A stretch of 64,000 nucleotides of DNA, from positions 1,727,585-1,791,584 of the forward strand of contig OY282441.1 in NCBI GenBank assembly GCA_958296105.1, in the 5' to 3' direction. The notes under the pieces are model-generated. The model had not been told where the DNA came from and ran no database searches. It saw only the letters and a list, made by a program, of their open reading frames with translations. The stretch comes from an uncultured Dehalococcoidia bacterium. GTDB taxonomy: Bacteria > Chloroflexota > Dehalococcoidia > Lucifugimonadales > UBA1123. Both the position numbers and the translations under genes were made by a program. Shown here piece after piece: positions 43,874-52,903 of the stretch. The first letter of the stretch is position 1, and the number at the start of each line of letters is the position of its first letter.

Positions 43874-45496
43874 ATGCTGCCGCTTATTCCGTCTCTCTGG
43901 AGGAGACTCGAGTTCACATCGGCCGCCTGCATCGCATTTTCCTTCTGGACGCTTGCCGTACTGGTCCACATAAAGCTGCAAGGCGGTTTGATAGAGCCGC
44001 TCGTTCTTGGGACGATGCTCCTGTGCTGCCTGCTCCTGCTGGGTTTCGTGAGCTTCCGCAGGTGGCGGTCTCTTGGAATGCCCGGGCTGCTGCTCCTCGC
44101 CTCGATAGCGTCCTACCTCCTCATCTCCTCCGCCACTTCGCTCGTCACCGACTCCGAGCTGTTGGCTCAAGACGTGGCGCGTCAGGGCTTCTTCCTCGTC
44201 GTCACGCTGGCAGCCATACTCGGCGGCCACTGGCTGCTGGAGCGAATCGGGGTCGAGACGCTGCTGAAGTGGACGCTGATGATTCTAATGGCAAGCTGCG
44301 TTGTCATCCTCGCATCGCCGCTGCTGCGCGAGATTGGCGCGCTGCCGGAGTACCTGCTCTACTATCGCATGACCGGCACATTCACCGACCCCAACGACGC
44401 GGGCTTCATCGCCTGCATCACGGCTGCGCTGGCGCTGGCGTTTCAATCCAACGGACGGCAGCGCATCCTCGGGTATCTGGCTCTGGTCTTGGGATGCGCC
44501 GCGGGGTTCGCTTCGTTTTCCAATACGGCGGGCTTCGTTCTGTTCGTGATACTGATTTTGTTCCTGCTAATGAACGTCCGCCGCCTGAGACGAGACCTCT
44601 TGCATACCGGCCTGACTGTCTTGTGCCTGGCCGGCACTCTGGCTTGGCTCATTACGGAGACGCCGATAGTGTATAATGGCGAGGCTTGGATTTCCGGCAC
44701 TTACGAAACGAAGCGGGTGGGCGACACTGTCACCGCCTATCTGGTCGAAGACCAGTCCCACTGGGCTGACGACGACCCGCCTCAACCCTGGCGCTGGCAG
44801 CGCGCAGACGCTCTTCCCGACGACGCCAATACGCCCGACGACGCCACTTGGACCGACATCGAAGGCGCGCTCTTATCCGACTACACCCCGCCGGACGAAG
44901 ACAGGGGCAAATTCCTGCGCGCCCACGTCTCCTACGAGAAGAACGGCAGGACGTACCGGGTTCGGACGCCTGCCACAGGCCCAATCATGGCGGCATCCGC
45001 AGCGACCGCCGCAGACAAGACCGATGAGGCTTTCAGAGACGAAGGCGATTCTACCGGCGGCATCGGGAAAAAGATATCCAGACGAATGCTCTTGTGGAAG
45101 ATGGGCTTCGATAAGATACTGGAATCGCCCTTCGCAGGTCACGGCTTGTATCAGCTCCACTACATGGAGGGCGCGCCTATCGGAAACCAAAGGACGCCGA
45201 CAGGTGTCCAGAATGTGTACCTGATGCTGTTTGGCGAAGCGGGCATTGTTCCATTGGTATTCTACTTGCTGTCTCTGTTCTTCCTGATTCAGCTATACTG
45301 GACTGTGTCCAAGTCGCTGGGCAGGGATCTGGTCGTCGGATGGGTCGTCGTGGCGGCGATGTTCGGCGTGGCGTTTCAGCATTTACTCACGATGGGGGCA
45401 TACAATTTCGCCATCGGCTTGTCATGCGCGCTGGCGGCGTTCCTCGTTCAGAGACAAAGGCGGCGTGACCGCAGGCGGGGGCAAGAATCGAGTTAG
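43874..45496 (+). CDS. O-antigen ligase/Wzy-like polymerase with an inserted extracytoplasmic beta domain
   Basis: 540 residues from ATG 43874 (GAAGGTAAAGGT upstream). About ten spans; a conserved-looking YRMTGTFTDPNDAGF loop and SPFAGHGL-N10-IGNQRTPTGVQNVYLMLFGEAGI are typical of WaaL/Wzy proteins, which ligate or polymerise lipid-linked repeat units on the outer face. The large loop after about residue 260 holds an Ig/fibronectin-like module, PPQPWRWQRADALPDDA then WTDIEGALLSDYTPPDEDRGKFLRAHVSY, of the kind otherwise found in repetitive surface proteins. It may contact the acceptor. Confidence 0.82.
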   Translation: MLPLIPSLWRRLEFTSAACIAFSFWTLAVLVHIKLQGGLIEPLVLGTMLLCCLLLLGFVSFRRWRSLGMPGLLLLASIASYLLISSATSLVTDSELLAQDVARQGFFLVVTLAAILGGHWLLERIGVETLLKWTLMILMASCVVILASPLLREIGALPEYLLYYRMTGTFTDPNDAGFIACITAALALAFQSNGRQRILGYLALVLGCAAGFASFSNTAGFVLFVILILFLLMNVRRLRRDLLHTGLTVLCLAGTLAWLITETPIVYNGEAWISGTYETKRVGDTVTAYLVEDQSHWADDDPPQPWRWQRADALPDDANTPDDATWTDIEGALLSDYTPPDEDRGKFLRAHVSYEKNGRTYRVRTPATGPIMAASAATAADKTDEAFRDEGDSTGGIGKKISRRMLLWKMGFDKILESPFAGHGLYQLHYMEGAPIGNQRTPTGVQNVYLMLFGEAGIVPLVFYLLSLFFLIQLYWTVSKSLGRDLVVGWVVVAAMFGVAFQHLLTMGAYNFAIGLSCALAAFLVQRQRRRDRRRGQESS

Positions 45497-45510
45497 GGGG
45501 AAGTGCTCAC

Positions 45511-46602
45511 TTGGGGCTGAGTAATAAATTCCGAAGTCTCTTGCGGCTGTCGCGTCGCGTAGGCGCCGGCAGCCCGCAAAAGGTATATCACACCGTCGGC
45601 GGACGTATTGCAAGGCGTCTCGGATTGGAAAGAACCCCCTTCCTGCCCACCAGCGCCGACGTGGAGCCGATAGATACGTGCAACTTCGCCTGCGACCACT
45701 GCCAGGTGACTCACTGGACGAGGATGACGACCCGGCTGACTGCCGAGCGGTTCACCACGATTCTCCGGCAGATGCCGATGCTTCGTCAGATCAAGCTTCA
45801 GGGAATGGGAGAACCGCTGCTGAACAGACATCTGATCGAGATGCTGGAAGAGGCCGAGTCGGGAGGTGGGAAACGCTCAGTGTCCATTGTCACCAATGGC
45901 TCGATTTACACCAAGAGTATCGCTTCGCGGCTCAACTCCCTGCGGGGAACGACAATCATCATCAGCATGGACGGCGCGACGGCAGAGACGTTCGAGGCGA
46001 TTCGGGTCAACGGCAACTTTCAGAAGGTCGTCGACAACGTTGCCGACATGGTGCGCCGCCGCGGACGCAGCGTCTGGCCCGGTATCGAGCTGCAATCGGT
46101 CGTTACGCTCCGCAATGCCCACGAGCTGCCGGACCTGGTGCGGCTGGCGAAACGGCTCGGCGTGGACAAGCTGACGGCAACGACTCTGCTGACCGACTGG
46201 GGCAAGGAAGAGATGGAGGGGAACATCGGGCCGATAGACATTTCCCGGCAATCTCCCCAAACGGACCGGTTCATCCGGGAGTCGAGAACAGTCGCCGCCG
46301 AAATCGGGATGTCGCTCAGCATCGAGCATGGTCAGAGGTATTCCAAGGCGAACCGCTGCCCCTGGCCTTGGACCGCCTCCTACATTGCGGCAAATGGCGA
46401 CGTCGTCCCCTGCTGTCAAATAGCCGATTCCAGCGTCGTAAAAATGGGCAGCGTGTTCGATGAGCCGTTCGCCAATATCTGGAACAACGACAAATACCGG
46501 CAGCTGCGCCGACGAATTGCCGGCAACGACATTCCTGACTATTGCCGCAGCTGCTACGGGATGAAGCCTGTGGCAGCCTCCACAGATGGGCAGCCACAAT
46601 AA
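45511..46602 (+). CDS. radical SAM/SPASM-domain protein
   Basis: 363 residues. The cluster motif is CNFACDHC (C-x3-C-x2-C), near residue 54, and the C-terminal SPASM region has CPWPW, VVPCCQIAD and DYCRSCYG as ligands for auxiliary clusters. Such enzymes do radical chemistry on peptides, alcohols or sugars; inside this glycan locus a sugar dehydrogenation or methyl-type modification is possible, but nothing specific is shown. TTG 45511 is taken as start. It lies 14 bases after the polymerase. Confidence 0.88.
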   Translation: MGLSNKFRSLLRLSRRVGAGSPQKVYHTVGGRIARRLGLERTPFLPTSADVEPIDTCNFACDHCQVTHWTRMTTRLTAERFTTILRQMPMLRQIKLQGMGEPLLNRHLIEMLEEAESGGGKRSVSIVTNGSIYTKSIASRLNSLRGTTIIISMDGATAETFEAIRVNGNFQKVVDNVADMVRRRGRSVWPGIELQSVVTLRNAHELPDLVRLAKRLGVDKLTATTLLTDWGKEEMEGNIGPIDISRQSPQTDRFIRESRTVAAEIGMSLSIEHGQRYSKANRCPWPWTASYIAANGDVVPCCQIADSSVVKMGSVFDEPFANIWNNDKYRQLRRRIAGNDIPDYCRSCYGMKPVAASTDGQPQ

Positions 46603-46605
46603 ACC

Positions 46606-46930
46606 CCCACCCTAGCCCTCCCCCAGAGGGGGAGGGGATTTCGCAATCTTCTGATGTCAGCCCGACGGATCGCCCACACCCTAGCGCTCTCCCGTCAAGG
46701 CAGAGGGGAGACACTCCGAAACTGTTGGAACACCCCCACCCTAGCCCTCCCCCAGAGGGGGAGGGGATTTCGCAATCTTCTGTTGTCAGCCCGACGGATC
46801 GCCCACACCCTAGCACTCTCCCGCCAAGGCAGAGGGGAGGCACTCCGAAACTGTTGGAACACCCCCGCCCTAGCACTCTCCCGCAGGGGGAGGGGATTTC
46901 GCAATCTTCCGCTGCCAATCCGCCGGCGCT
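46606..46930. repeat. 129-bp tandem repeat (about 2.4 copies) built of REP-like hairpins
   Basis: GATTTCGCAATCTTC occurs at 46637, 46766 and 46895, exactly 129 bases apart. Each unit has two hairpins, CCCTCCCCC-AGA-GGGGGAGGG and a weaker CTCTCCCGCCAAGGCAGAGGGGAG-type copy, plus ACTCCGAAACTGTTGGAACA. As 129 is a multiple of 3, one frame stays open through all copies and runs into the sulfotransferase, but I treat it as non-coding. Confidence 0.92.
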
Positions 46931-46949
46931 TTGGGAAGGCAGTCTAAAC

Positions 46950-47825
46950 GTGTACGACTATCTGCTAGTGGTGGGGCCTGGGCGGTCGGGGAGCGAATTC
47001 CTGTATCGGCTCTTGAGAAGCCATCCCAGCTTCGCCTTCCCCGAAATCAAGGAGAGGTACTACTACCGCTCCCCAAGGGCGTTCAGACGGGAGCGGAAAC
47101 GGCTGGATGAAGCGGGGCAGGGTCGGATACTGTGCGACGTGGCTAACTTGGCATATGCCGACGCCAAGCTGTCCCGCGCCGTCGACGCTCTGAGGGAAGA
47201 GGGCTTCGAGATATTGCTGGTGACGCTTCTCAGAGACCATCGGGAGCGCGCGATCTCGATGATGCAGTTCCGCAAGAGCCGAGCGGAGTTTCCAGCGCTC
47301 CTGGGCGCGCGGCGGCTGGAGGCGGCGGTCGTGCGCGACAGATTGACCCCCGAACGCTTGGCTGACATCTTCCGGACCAATGCCGATGTCCTCACGCTCT
47401 CTTTTTCTACGCTGATCGGGGAGACGGACGCCGTTACGGATGTCTTGTCTTCCCTCTGCGGAACGCCGAAGTTCGACCACACTCCGCGCCAAGCCGTTAA
47501 CCAGTCGATTGGCGCCAGGTCTCTGTGGCTCTCGGCATTTGGCCACTGGTGCGCCTCTACTCTGCGACATCTTGGCTTCAGGCGTCTGCTTCAGCGCATC
47601 AAGGAGAGCGAGACGGTCAACAAGGCGTTCTTCGTTCCCTTGCCCGACGATGCGGAAAAGCCCCGCCTCTCTGAAGAGTCCTCGAAGATGTTGGACGCTT
47701 CGGCAGCCGCGTGCTATACAATCGTCGAGAGTTCATCACGGCAGGTGCGAGAGGGGATATACTTGAGAAGAACAGGGCAGTCGGACGATGCCGTTTCCGA
47801 GCTGCTGCGGAGGCTCACGCTGTGA
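46950..47825 (+). CDS. sulfotransferase
   Basis: 291 residues from GTG 46950, chosen because GGAAGG is about 10 bases upstream and the conserved part begins there. The PAPS 5'-phosphosulfate loop is VVGPGRSGSEFLYRLLRSHP, and the 3'-phosphate region LLRDHRERAISMMQFRKSR follows. It moves sulfate from PAPS to a sugar hydroxyl or lipid. Within this locus it points to a sulfated polysaccharide. It ends 12 bases before the lipoprotein dehydrogenase. Confidence 0.87.
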   Translation: MYDYLLVVGPGRSGSEFLYRLLRSHPSFAFPEIKERYYYRSPRAFRRERKRLDEAGQGRILCDVANLAYADAKLSRAVDALREEGFEILLVTLLRDHRERAISMMQFRKSRAEFPALLGARRLEAAVVRDRLTPERLADIFRTNADVLTLSFSTLIGETDAVTDVLSSLCGTPKFDHTPRQAVNQSIGARSLWLSAFGHWCASTLRHLGFRRLLQRIKESETVNKAFFVPLPDDAEKPRLSEESSKMLDASAAACYTIVESSSRQVREGIYLRRTGQSDDAVSELLRRLTL

Positions 47826-47837
47826 GGAAAGAGGGAC

Positions 47838-49928
47838 ATGAACAAGATGACCGCGCCGGACGTCGTCGCGCCGATTGGTCGCTGGCGCGCTCCGACAGCG
47901 CGCCCCAGCAGAACATATGTACGGGGGGGGGGGGTACGACCCGTATTCTGGCTCATCGCGCTCGTTCTGCTTGGAGTTCTCGCAGCCGCCTGCTCCGACG
48001 ACTCGGCGGAGACGACCCCGCCCGCAGAGGCAGCCGCCGAGGTCGAAGCGACAGCCGTTCCCAAAGAAAGTCCAGTTCTCACCACTCATCTGTATGAGTT
48101 CGAGAGCGAGTCCGTCAGACTCGAAAGTTTCGACGGGAGCGGCGGGGCCATCGAAAGCGTGGGGGATGACCTGCTCGTCGTTACGCCGAAGGGAAGGTTT
48201 GCCCTCATCTCCCCGGGCGGGACTGTGGAATATCTGGACGGCAGCGTTCCTATGAACTATACGGGGCTGGAATCGAGCCTAATCAGCCTGAAGCCCGATT
48301 TCGACCCGCACCCATTTCGAGCCGCCGATATTCTGCTGAAAGAGATCGAGGCAGGATACACACTGTTTGTTACCCATCACTATTTCACCGGAGAATGTGT
48401 CCGGTTCAGGTTGTCGTCCACGACACTGGTTAGAGAAGGACAGAGGCTGACACTCCTGCCGGATTGGAGAACGATATTCGATGCGGAGCCATGTTTGGAA
48501 CAGCCCAGTGGATGGCAGAATTCGGGCGGGAAGATGCTGACGGATGGAAGAGAACACTTACTCGTAACAGTCGGCAACCATACGTATGGACAGCGCCCCA
48601 TTCCTTCCAACCTGCACATAGGCAAACTCGTTCGCATTGAAATCGAAACGGGAGAATCGGAGATACTGGCCACCGGCATTCGCAACTCACAAGGGCTGGC
48701 GCGGGATGCGCAAGGCAATCTGTGGGCAACGGATCACGGGCCGCAAGGCGGGGACGAGCTCAACCTGCTGCGGGAGGGAGCCGATTATGGCTGGCCGCAA
48801 GCCTCCTACGGCGTTGGCTACGGCGGCGTATCTCTCCGGCTGGTCGAGGACGAGGATACAGGCAGGCACGACGGCTTCGAGCGGCCTGCGTTCTCTTGGA
48901 TCTCGTCGACAGCCGTTTCCGCCGTCGCAGTCAACGACGAGCGGCGGCTGCCTCTGTGGAAAGACGACCTGCTGGTTGCTTCGCTGGTCGCCGGCTCGCT
49001 ATTGCGAGTCCGCCGTCACGGGACGGACGTGCAGTACGTCGAGAAGATCGAAGTCGGCTACCGCATCCGAGACATAGCGCTCATGCCGGACGGACGCATA
49101 GCCCTGCTGCGCGATGGAGGGTGGGTCTATTTTCTGAGCCGTTCCACGAGGCACTGCCATGAGGAGGCTCGGAATCGCCGCGACGTCTACTCGATCAACT
49201 GCGAGTCTATCGCCGCATCGCCGCCGCCGGACTCGGGAACGGCGGCTCCATCTGCTAATGACTTGGGTAGAGACACGGCGGCAGGCGCTCGTCTATTCGG
49301 TCTGCAATGCAGCGTCTGCCACAACCAGAACGCCGAGCGGCACGGCGACGGTCCGCACTTGGTCGGCGTCATCGGGCGGCAGGCGGGCGAGGTCAGCGGC
49401 TTTGACTTCTCGGAGGGGCTGCGTTCGCTGGACGTCGTCTGGACGCGGTACAGCATCACGCGGTTTCTCACCGCCCCGCAGCAGTTCGCCCCAGGCACGT
49501 CCATGTCGTCACCCGGCATTGGCGAAGAGGAAGCCCGCGCCATCGCCAACTATCTCGACAGTCTCGATCGTCTGTCCCGGCTGATCGAAGACAGCACGCC
49601 GTCAATCCGCTCCGACTTCGACGTGTATCTCAGTGACAACAAGCTGACCTACGTCAGAGAGCAGTGCGCCCGCGCCGACACGGAGGCGATGTTCTTTCTG
49701 CACCTGTACCCAGTGGACGTGAACGACCTGCCCATCTTTCGCAAGCAGCACGGCTTCGACAATCGCGACTTCAGGTTCGACACGCGCGGCGTGATAGTCG
49801 ACGGGAGATGTATGGCGACGGTGGATCTCCCCGAGTACGCTGTCTCTGAAATCAGAACCGGCCAGTACGTGCCAGTGGACGACGGTTTCGATAGCCTCTG
49901 GGAGGGGGAGATTCGGCTTGCTGAGTAG
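47838..49928 (+). CDS. PQQ-type sugar dehydrogenase lipoprotein with cytochrome c and shared C-terminal domain
   Basis: 696 residues. After the start comes a run of 12 G within codons for ArgGlyGlyGlyVal, then a hydrophobic segment with lipobox LLGVLAAACS. Residues ~90-430 are a soluble glucose/sorbosone dehydrogenase propeller (GIRNSQGLARDAQGNLWATDHGPQGGDELNLL and DYGWPQ are family hallmarks). Residues ~470-580 are a monohaem cytochrome c with CSVCH and a distal Met in GTSMSSP. The last ~107 residues are the module also found at the ends of the proteins at 50166 and 52904. The product would oxidise sugars outside the membrane and pass electrons to a c-type cytochrome. Changes in the G run would shut off synthesis of the lipoprotein. 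Confidence 0.85.
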   Translation: MNKMTAPDVVAPIGRWRAPTARPSRTYVRGGGVRPVFWLIALVLLGVLAAACSDDSAETTPPAEAAAEVEATAVPKESPVLTTHLYEFESESVRLESFDGSGGAIESVGDDLLVVTPKGRFALISPGGTVEYLDGSVPMNYTGLESSLISLKPDFDPHPFRAADILLKEIEAGYTLFVTHHYFTGECVRFRLSSTTLVREGQRLTLLPDWRTIFDAEPCLEQPSGWQNSGGKMLTDGREHLLVTVGNHTYGQRPIPSNLHIGKLVRIEIETGESEILATGIRNSQGLARDAQGNLWATDHGPQGGDELNLLREGADYGWPQASYGVGYGGVSLRLVEDEDTGRHDGFERPAFSWISSTAVSAVAVNDERRLPLWKDDLLVASLVAGSLLRVRRHGTDVQYVEKIEVGYRIRDIALMPDGRIALLRDGGWVYFLSRSTRHCHEEARNRRDVYSINCESIAASPPPDSGTAAPSANDLGRDTAAGARLFGLQCSVCHNQNAERHGDGPHLVGVIGRQAGEVSGFDFSEGLRSLDVVWTRYSITRFLTAPQQFAPGTSMSSPGIGEEEARAIANYLDSLDRLSRLIEDSTPSIRSDFDVYLSDNKLTYVREQCARADTEAMFFLHLYPVDVNDLPIFRKQHGFDNRDFRFDTRGVIVDGRCMATVDLPEYAVSEIRTGQYVPVDDGFDSLWEGEIRLAE
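47923..47934 (+). repeat. poly-G tract (12 nt) in the dehydrogenase coding region
   Basis: Twelve G in frame between codons 28 and 33, upstream of the lipobox. A one-base change shifts translation out of the main frame before the signal sequence. Confidence 0.9.
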
Positions 49929-50165
49929 ATGGAACGCCCCCCCACCCTAGCCCTCCCCCGGAGGGGGAGGGGATGGACTCGGAAAATGCACAGAACGCCC
50001 TCTCCCTTCAAGGGGAAGGGGATTTCCGTTCGCGCTTCGTCAGGGGATTGCATCCCTTCCCCCTTCGGGGGAAGGTTAGGATGGGGGCGAACGGAGACTT
50101 CTGTTCGCGCTTCGTTGGGGCTTGCATCCCTTCCCCCTTCGGGGGAAGGTCAGGATGGGGGCGAT
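49929..50165. repeat. REP hairpin followed by two ~75-bp repeat units that end in a ribosome-binding site
   Basis: A CCCTCCCCC-GGA-GGGGGAGGG hairpin directly follows the stop codon. Next come two units of the type GATTTCCGTTCGCGCTTCGT, with the palindrome CTTCCCCC-TTC-GGGGGAAG, ending GGATGGGGGCG. The last bases of the second unit serve as the GGGGGCG ribosome-binding site of the following gene. Confidence 0.9.
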
Positions 50166-52616
50166 ATGAGGAAGCCCAAGCCCGCCATGCCCGCGCCACC
50201 AGAACATAAGTGGGGAGGGGTAACTCCTTCCTCACGGTTGCGCAACGCGCTGTTCGCGCTGTTTCTCGTCGGCATACTGGCATACGGCGCAGGGTTCGCT
50301 TGGTACATGCTCGCCCGCTTCGACCTCGTCAACCTGATCCGAGACGTAAGCGAAGACGACGCCTTCTACTACCTCCAGATAGCATATAACCTCGCCTCTG
50401 GGAAGTTCTCCACCTTCGACGGCGGCATCACGCAGACCAACGGCTATCATCCCCTCTGGATGCTGCTGATCACGCCTTTCTACTGGGTATTCGACAAGGA
50501 AGCGGCGCTGTTCGGAATCAAGGCGTTCGAGATCATGCTCATCGCCGGCGGGGTGGCTCTGGTCGTCGTGGCGGCGTGGCTGGCTCGCCTGCCCTGGATT
50601 CTGCTGTTCGCCACGCTGCCGCTGCTCTACCAGCAGCATGCTCTGTTCTTGGGGCTGGAAGCGGCGGCGGCGCTGTTCATGCTGGGGCTGTTCTTCTTTG
50701 CCGCGATGCTCTACGCGCGCAACCCGGAGCGCTGGAAGTGGCCGCTTGCCGCCGCTGCCTTCAGCCTGCCCTGGGTACGGCTGGAGTACGTGGCGATATC
50801 GCTGGCGGCAACGGCGGCGCTCGGTCTCATATGGTGGTCGAGGCGGGGGGAATCACCCTCACCCCAACCCTCTCCCGTCGAGGGAGAGGGGGAGGCACAC
50901 TCTCGCGTCGAGGGGGTGGGGCTTGACGCTCCGGGGATGGCTCGCGCGCCCTCCGCGCTGAATGCTGTGGTTCCGATGCTGGGCGCGGTGGGCGGCATTC
51001 TGGCGTACTTCGCATACAACGGCATCGTCTTCGGGGGCGTGACGCCGGTGAGCGGCGCGACTAAGCGGATGTGGTCGCAGGCTCGGTGGGAGTGGGAAGG
51101 CGGCGTTCAGAACTTCCGCGACGTCTTGCAGATTCCAGTCTTCGACTACGAGCTGCTGGTCGCGCTGGAGGTCTGCGCCTACGTCGTTCTGGTCTGGTGG
51201 CTCGCGCGCCGTTCCAAGAAGCGGAAGGACTGGCTGATGCTTGCCTTCTTCGTGTGCGTGTTCGGCTTGGCGGCTGGCCATCTCGCCAAGTTCGCGCAGA
51301 CTGTCCTCACTGTGCATCCCCACTATGGGAGCGATGACTGGTACTTCGTCCCGGCGTACCTGATGATGGCGCTCGTCATTCCCGCAAGGTGCTACGTGGC
51401 AATTCATTTCACCCGCCGTTTCATCGGGCAGAGGTCACCACGGGCGGCTAATGTTCTGATCGTGGGCATCGTGGTTGTCGGAGCGGCATTCCTGCTTGCG
51501 AAGGCGGACTTCACAGGACCATTCCGGTATGCTGACCGGGAAAGCGAGTCAACCAGCCGCGAATGGGAGGTTACTTCTCATATGGGTGTGCAGGTTATGG
51601 ACCATGCGCTGCCCGATGGCAGCGTGGTCGGGTCGTGGGACGCCGGCGTCAGCGGGTACTTCTCGCGCTTTCCGGTGGTGAACCTAGATGGGCTGGTCAA
51701 CTCCTACGACTACCAGCGCGCCCAAGAGGAAGGAAGCGATGCCGCGTTCCACCAGCGTTACGGGATTACCCACTTCGCCAACGTCTGGCGCATCCAAACC
51801 GATGCCAGATCCTACTATCGTTACGGAATTACTCAGCGCGCCAACGTCTGGCGCGTCGTTCGGGGCGTGGACGCGATGCTGTTCGAAGGCTCGCAATATC
51901 TCCATTACGTTAAAGACCGAGCGCACAGACGCCAATTCAAGCTCTGGCTCGCCGAGCCGCCGGAGACGTCATCCGGCGGGATAGATCGTTCCGACTGGTT
52001 CTGGCAGCGGATGGAGGCGCGCTTCGATAATCTCGGTCGGGACGGCATAGGGCTGATAGTGGACGGACGGATGGCGCAGGCGTTCGCCAGAGACTGCGCG
52101 CCGGACGAGCTGGCGGTGTGGTCATGGACTGACGCAGCGGATGAAACAGCCGTCAATCTCTGGACGAAAACGCAAACGGGGCTGTGCGTGGACGCGCGCG
52201 TGCTGCCCCGTGACGCGCTCCCTCCGGTGCGGGTGGAGACGACGGCGGCCGACGATTACTTGGCAAGACTGATCAAAGACAGCCAGCAGGCAATCCGCTC
52301 AGACTTCGACGTGTATCTGATCGGAAACCGTCTCGTCTACGTGAAGGAGGCGTGCGCCCGCGCCGACACGGAGGCGATGTTCTTTCTGCACGTCATCCCC
52401 ATCGACCGGGACGACCTTACATACCATCGCAAGCGGCTCGGCTTCGACAATCTCGACTTCAGCTTTGACGGGTATGGCGTGATATTAGACGGGAGATGTA
52501 TGGCGACGGTGGCTCTCCCCGAGTATGATATCATCCGCATCCACACGGGCCAGTACGTGCCAGTGGACGACGGTTACGATCACCTCTGGGAGGGGGAGAT
52601 ACGCCTTGAGCAGTAG
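50166..52616 (+). CDS. GT39-like membrane glycosyltransferase with shared C-terminal domain
   Basis: 816 residues from ATG 50166. About ten to eleven spans; the first luminal loop has DVSEDDAFYYLQIAYNLASG, the acidic GT-C motif, followed by GGITQTNGYHPLWMLL. A REP-type hairpin is inserted in frame within the coding region (codes SPSPQPSPVEGEGEA). A 63-bp coding duplication gives RYGITxxANVWR twice near residues 530-570. After a soluble region the last ~107 residues are the shared module (IRSDFDVYLIGNRLVYVKEACA... to WEGEIRLEQ). Likely transfers a lipid-linked sugar on the outer face. Confidence 0.82.
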   Translation: MRKPKPAMPAPPEHKWGGVTPSSRLRNALFALFLVGILAYGAGFAWYMLARFDLVNLIRDVSEDDAFYYLQIAYNLASGKFSTFDGGITQTNGYHPLWMLLITPFYWVFDKEAALFGIKAFEIMLIAGGVALVVVAAWLARLPWILLFATLPLLYQQHALFLGLEAAAALFMLGLFFFAAMLYARNPERWKWPLAAAAFSLPWVRLEYVAISLAATAALGLIWWSRRGESPSPQPSPVEGEGEAHSRVEGVGLDAPGMARAPSALNAVVPMLGAVGGILAYFAYNGIVFGGVTPVSGATKRMWSQARWEWEGGVQNFRDVLQIPVFDYELLVALEVCAYVVLVWWLARRSKKRKDWLMLAFFVCVFGLAAGHLAKFAQTVLTVHPHYGSDDWYFVPAYLMMALVIPARCYVAIHFTRRFIGQRSPRAANVLIVGIVVVGAAFLLAKADFTGPFRYADRESESTSREWEVTSHMGVQVMDHALPDGSVVGSWDAGVSGYFSRFPVVNLDGLVNSYDYQRAQEEGSDAAFHQRYGITHFANVWRIQTDARSYYRYGITQRANVWRVVRGVDAMLFEGSQYLHYVKDRAHRRQFKLWLAEPPETSSGGIDRSDWFWQRMEARFDNLGRDGIGLIVDGRMAQAFARDCAPDELAVWSWTDAADETAVNLWTKTQTGLCVDARVLPRDALPPVRVETTAADDYLARLIKDSQQAIRSDFDVYLIGNRLVYVKEACARADTEAMFFLHVIPIDRDDLTYHRKRLGFDNLDFSFDGYGVILDGRCMATVALPEYDIIRIHTGQYVPVDDGYDHLWEGEIRLEQ
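50854..50895 (+). repeat. REP-like hairpin inserted in frame inside a coding region
   Basis: CCCTCTCCC (50868-50876), GTCGA, GGGAGAGGG (50882-50890): a perfect 9-bp stem. It lies in the loop between spans of the GT39-like protein and is translated as SPSPQPSPVEGEGEA, so the reading frame has tolerated an insertion. Confidence 0.85.
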
Positions 52617-52853
52617 ATGGATGGAACTCCCCCGCCCTAGCCCTCCCCCGGAGGGGGAGGGGATTTCTGTTCACGCTTGAGGGGGTTGTATCCCTTCCCC
52701 CTTTGGGGGAAGGTTAGGATGGGGGCAAGACGGGATTTCCGTTCACGCTTGAGGGGGTTGTATCCTTATCAGCACGGGCCAGTACGTGCCAGTGGACGAC
52801 GGTTACGATCACCTCTGGGAGGGGGAGATACGCCTTGAGCAGTAGATGGAACG
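52617..52853. repeat. REP hairpin, 72-bp units and a duplicated gene end
   Basis: A REP hairpin (52630-52661) is followed by one full and one truncated copy of the 72-bp unit, then a second copy of the last 77 bases of the preceding gene (52773-52849 equals 52544-52620, including TGQYVPVDDGYDHLWEGEIR codons and the TAG). A further REP-like hairpin (CTCTCCC...GGGGGAGGGG) follows up to 52890. The whole is a 229-bp tandem duplication product. Confidence 0.9.
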
Positions 52854-52903
52854 CACTCTCCCTAGCACTCTCCCGCAGGGGGAGGGGATTGACTTGGCAG
52901 CGG

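Noticed and set aside
46542-46949. N-terminal extension of the sulfotransferase through the 129-bp repeats
   Set aside because: The frame is open only because the repeats are multiples of three; the residues are low-complexity and a GTG with GGAAGG lies right before the conserved PAPS loop.
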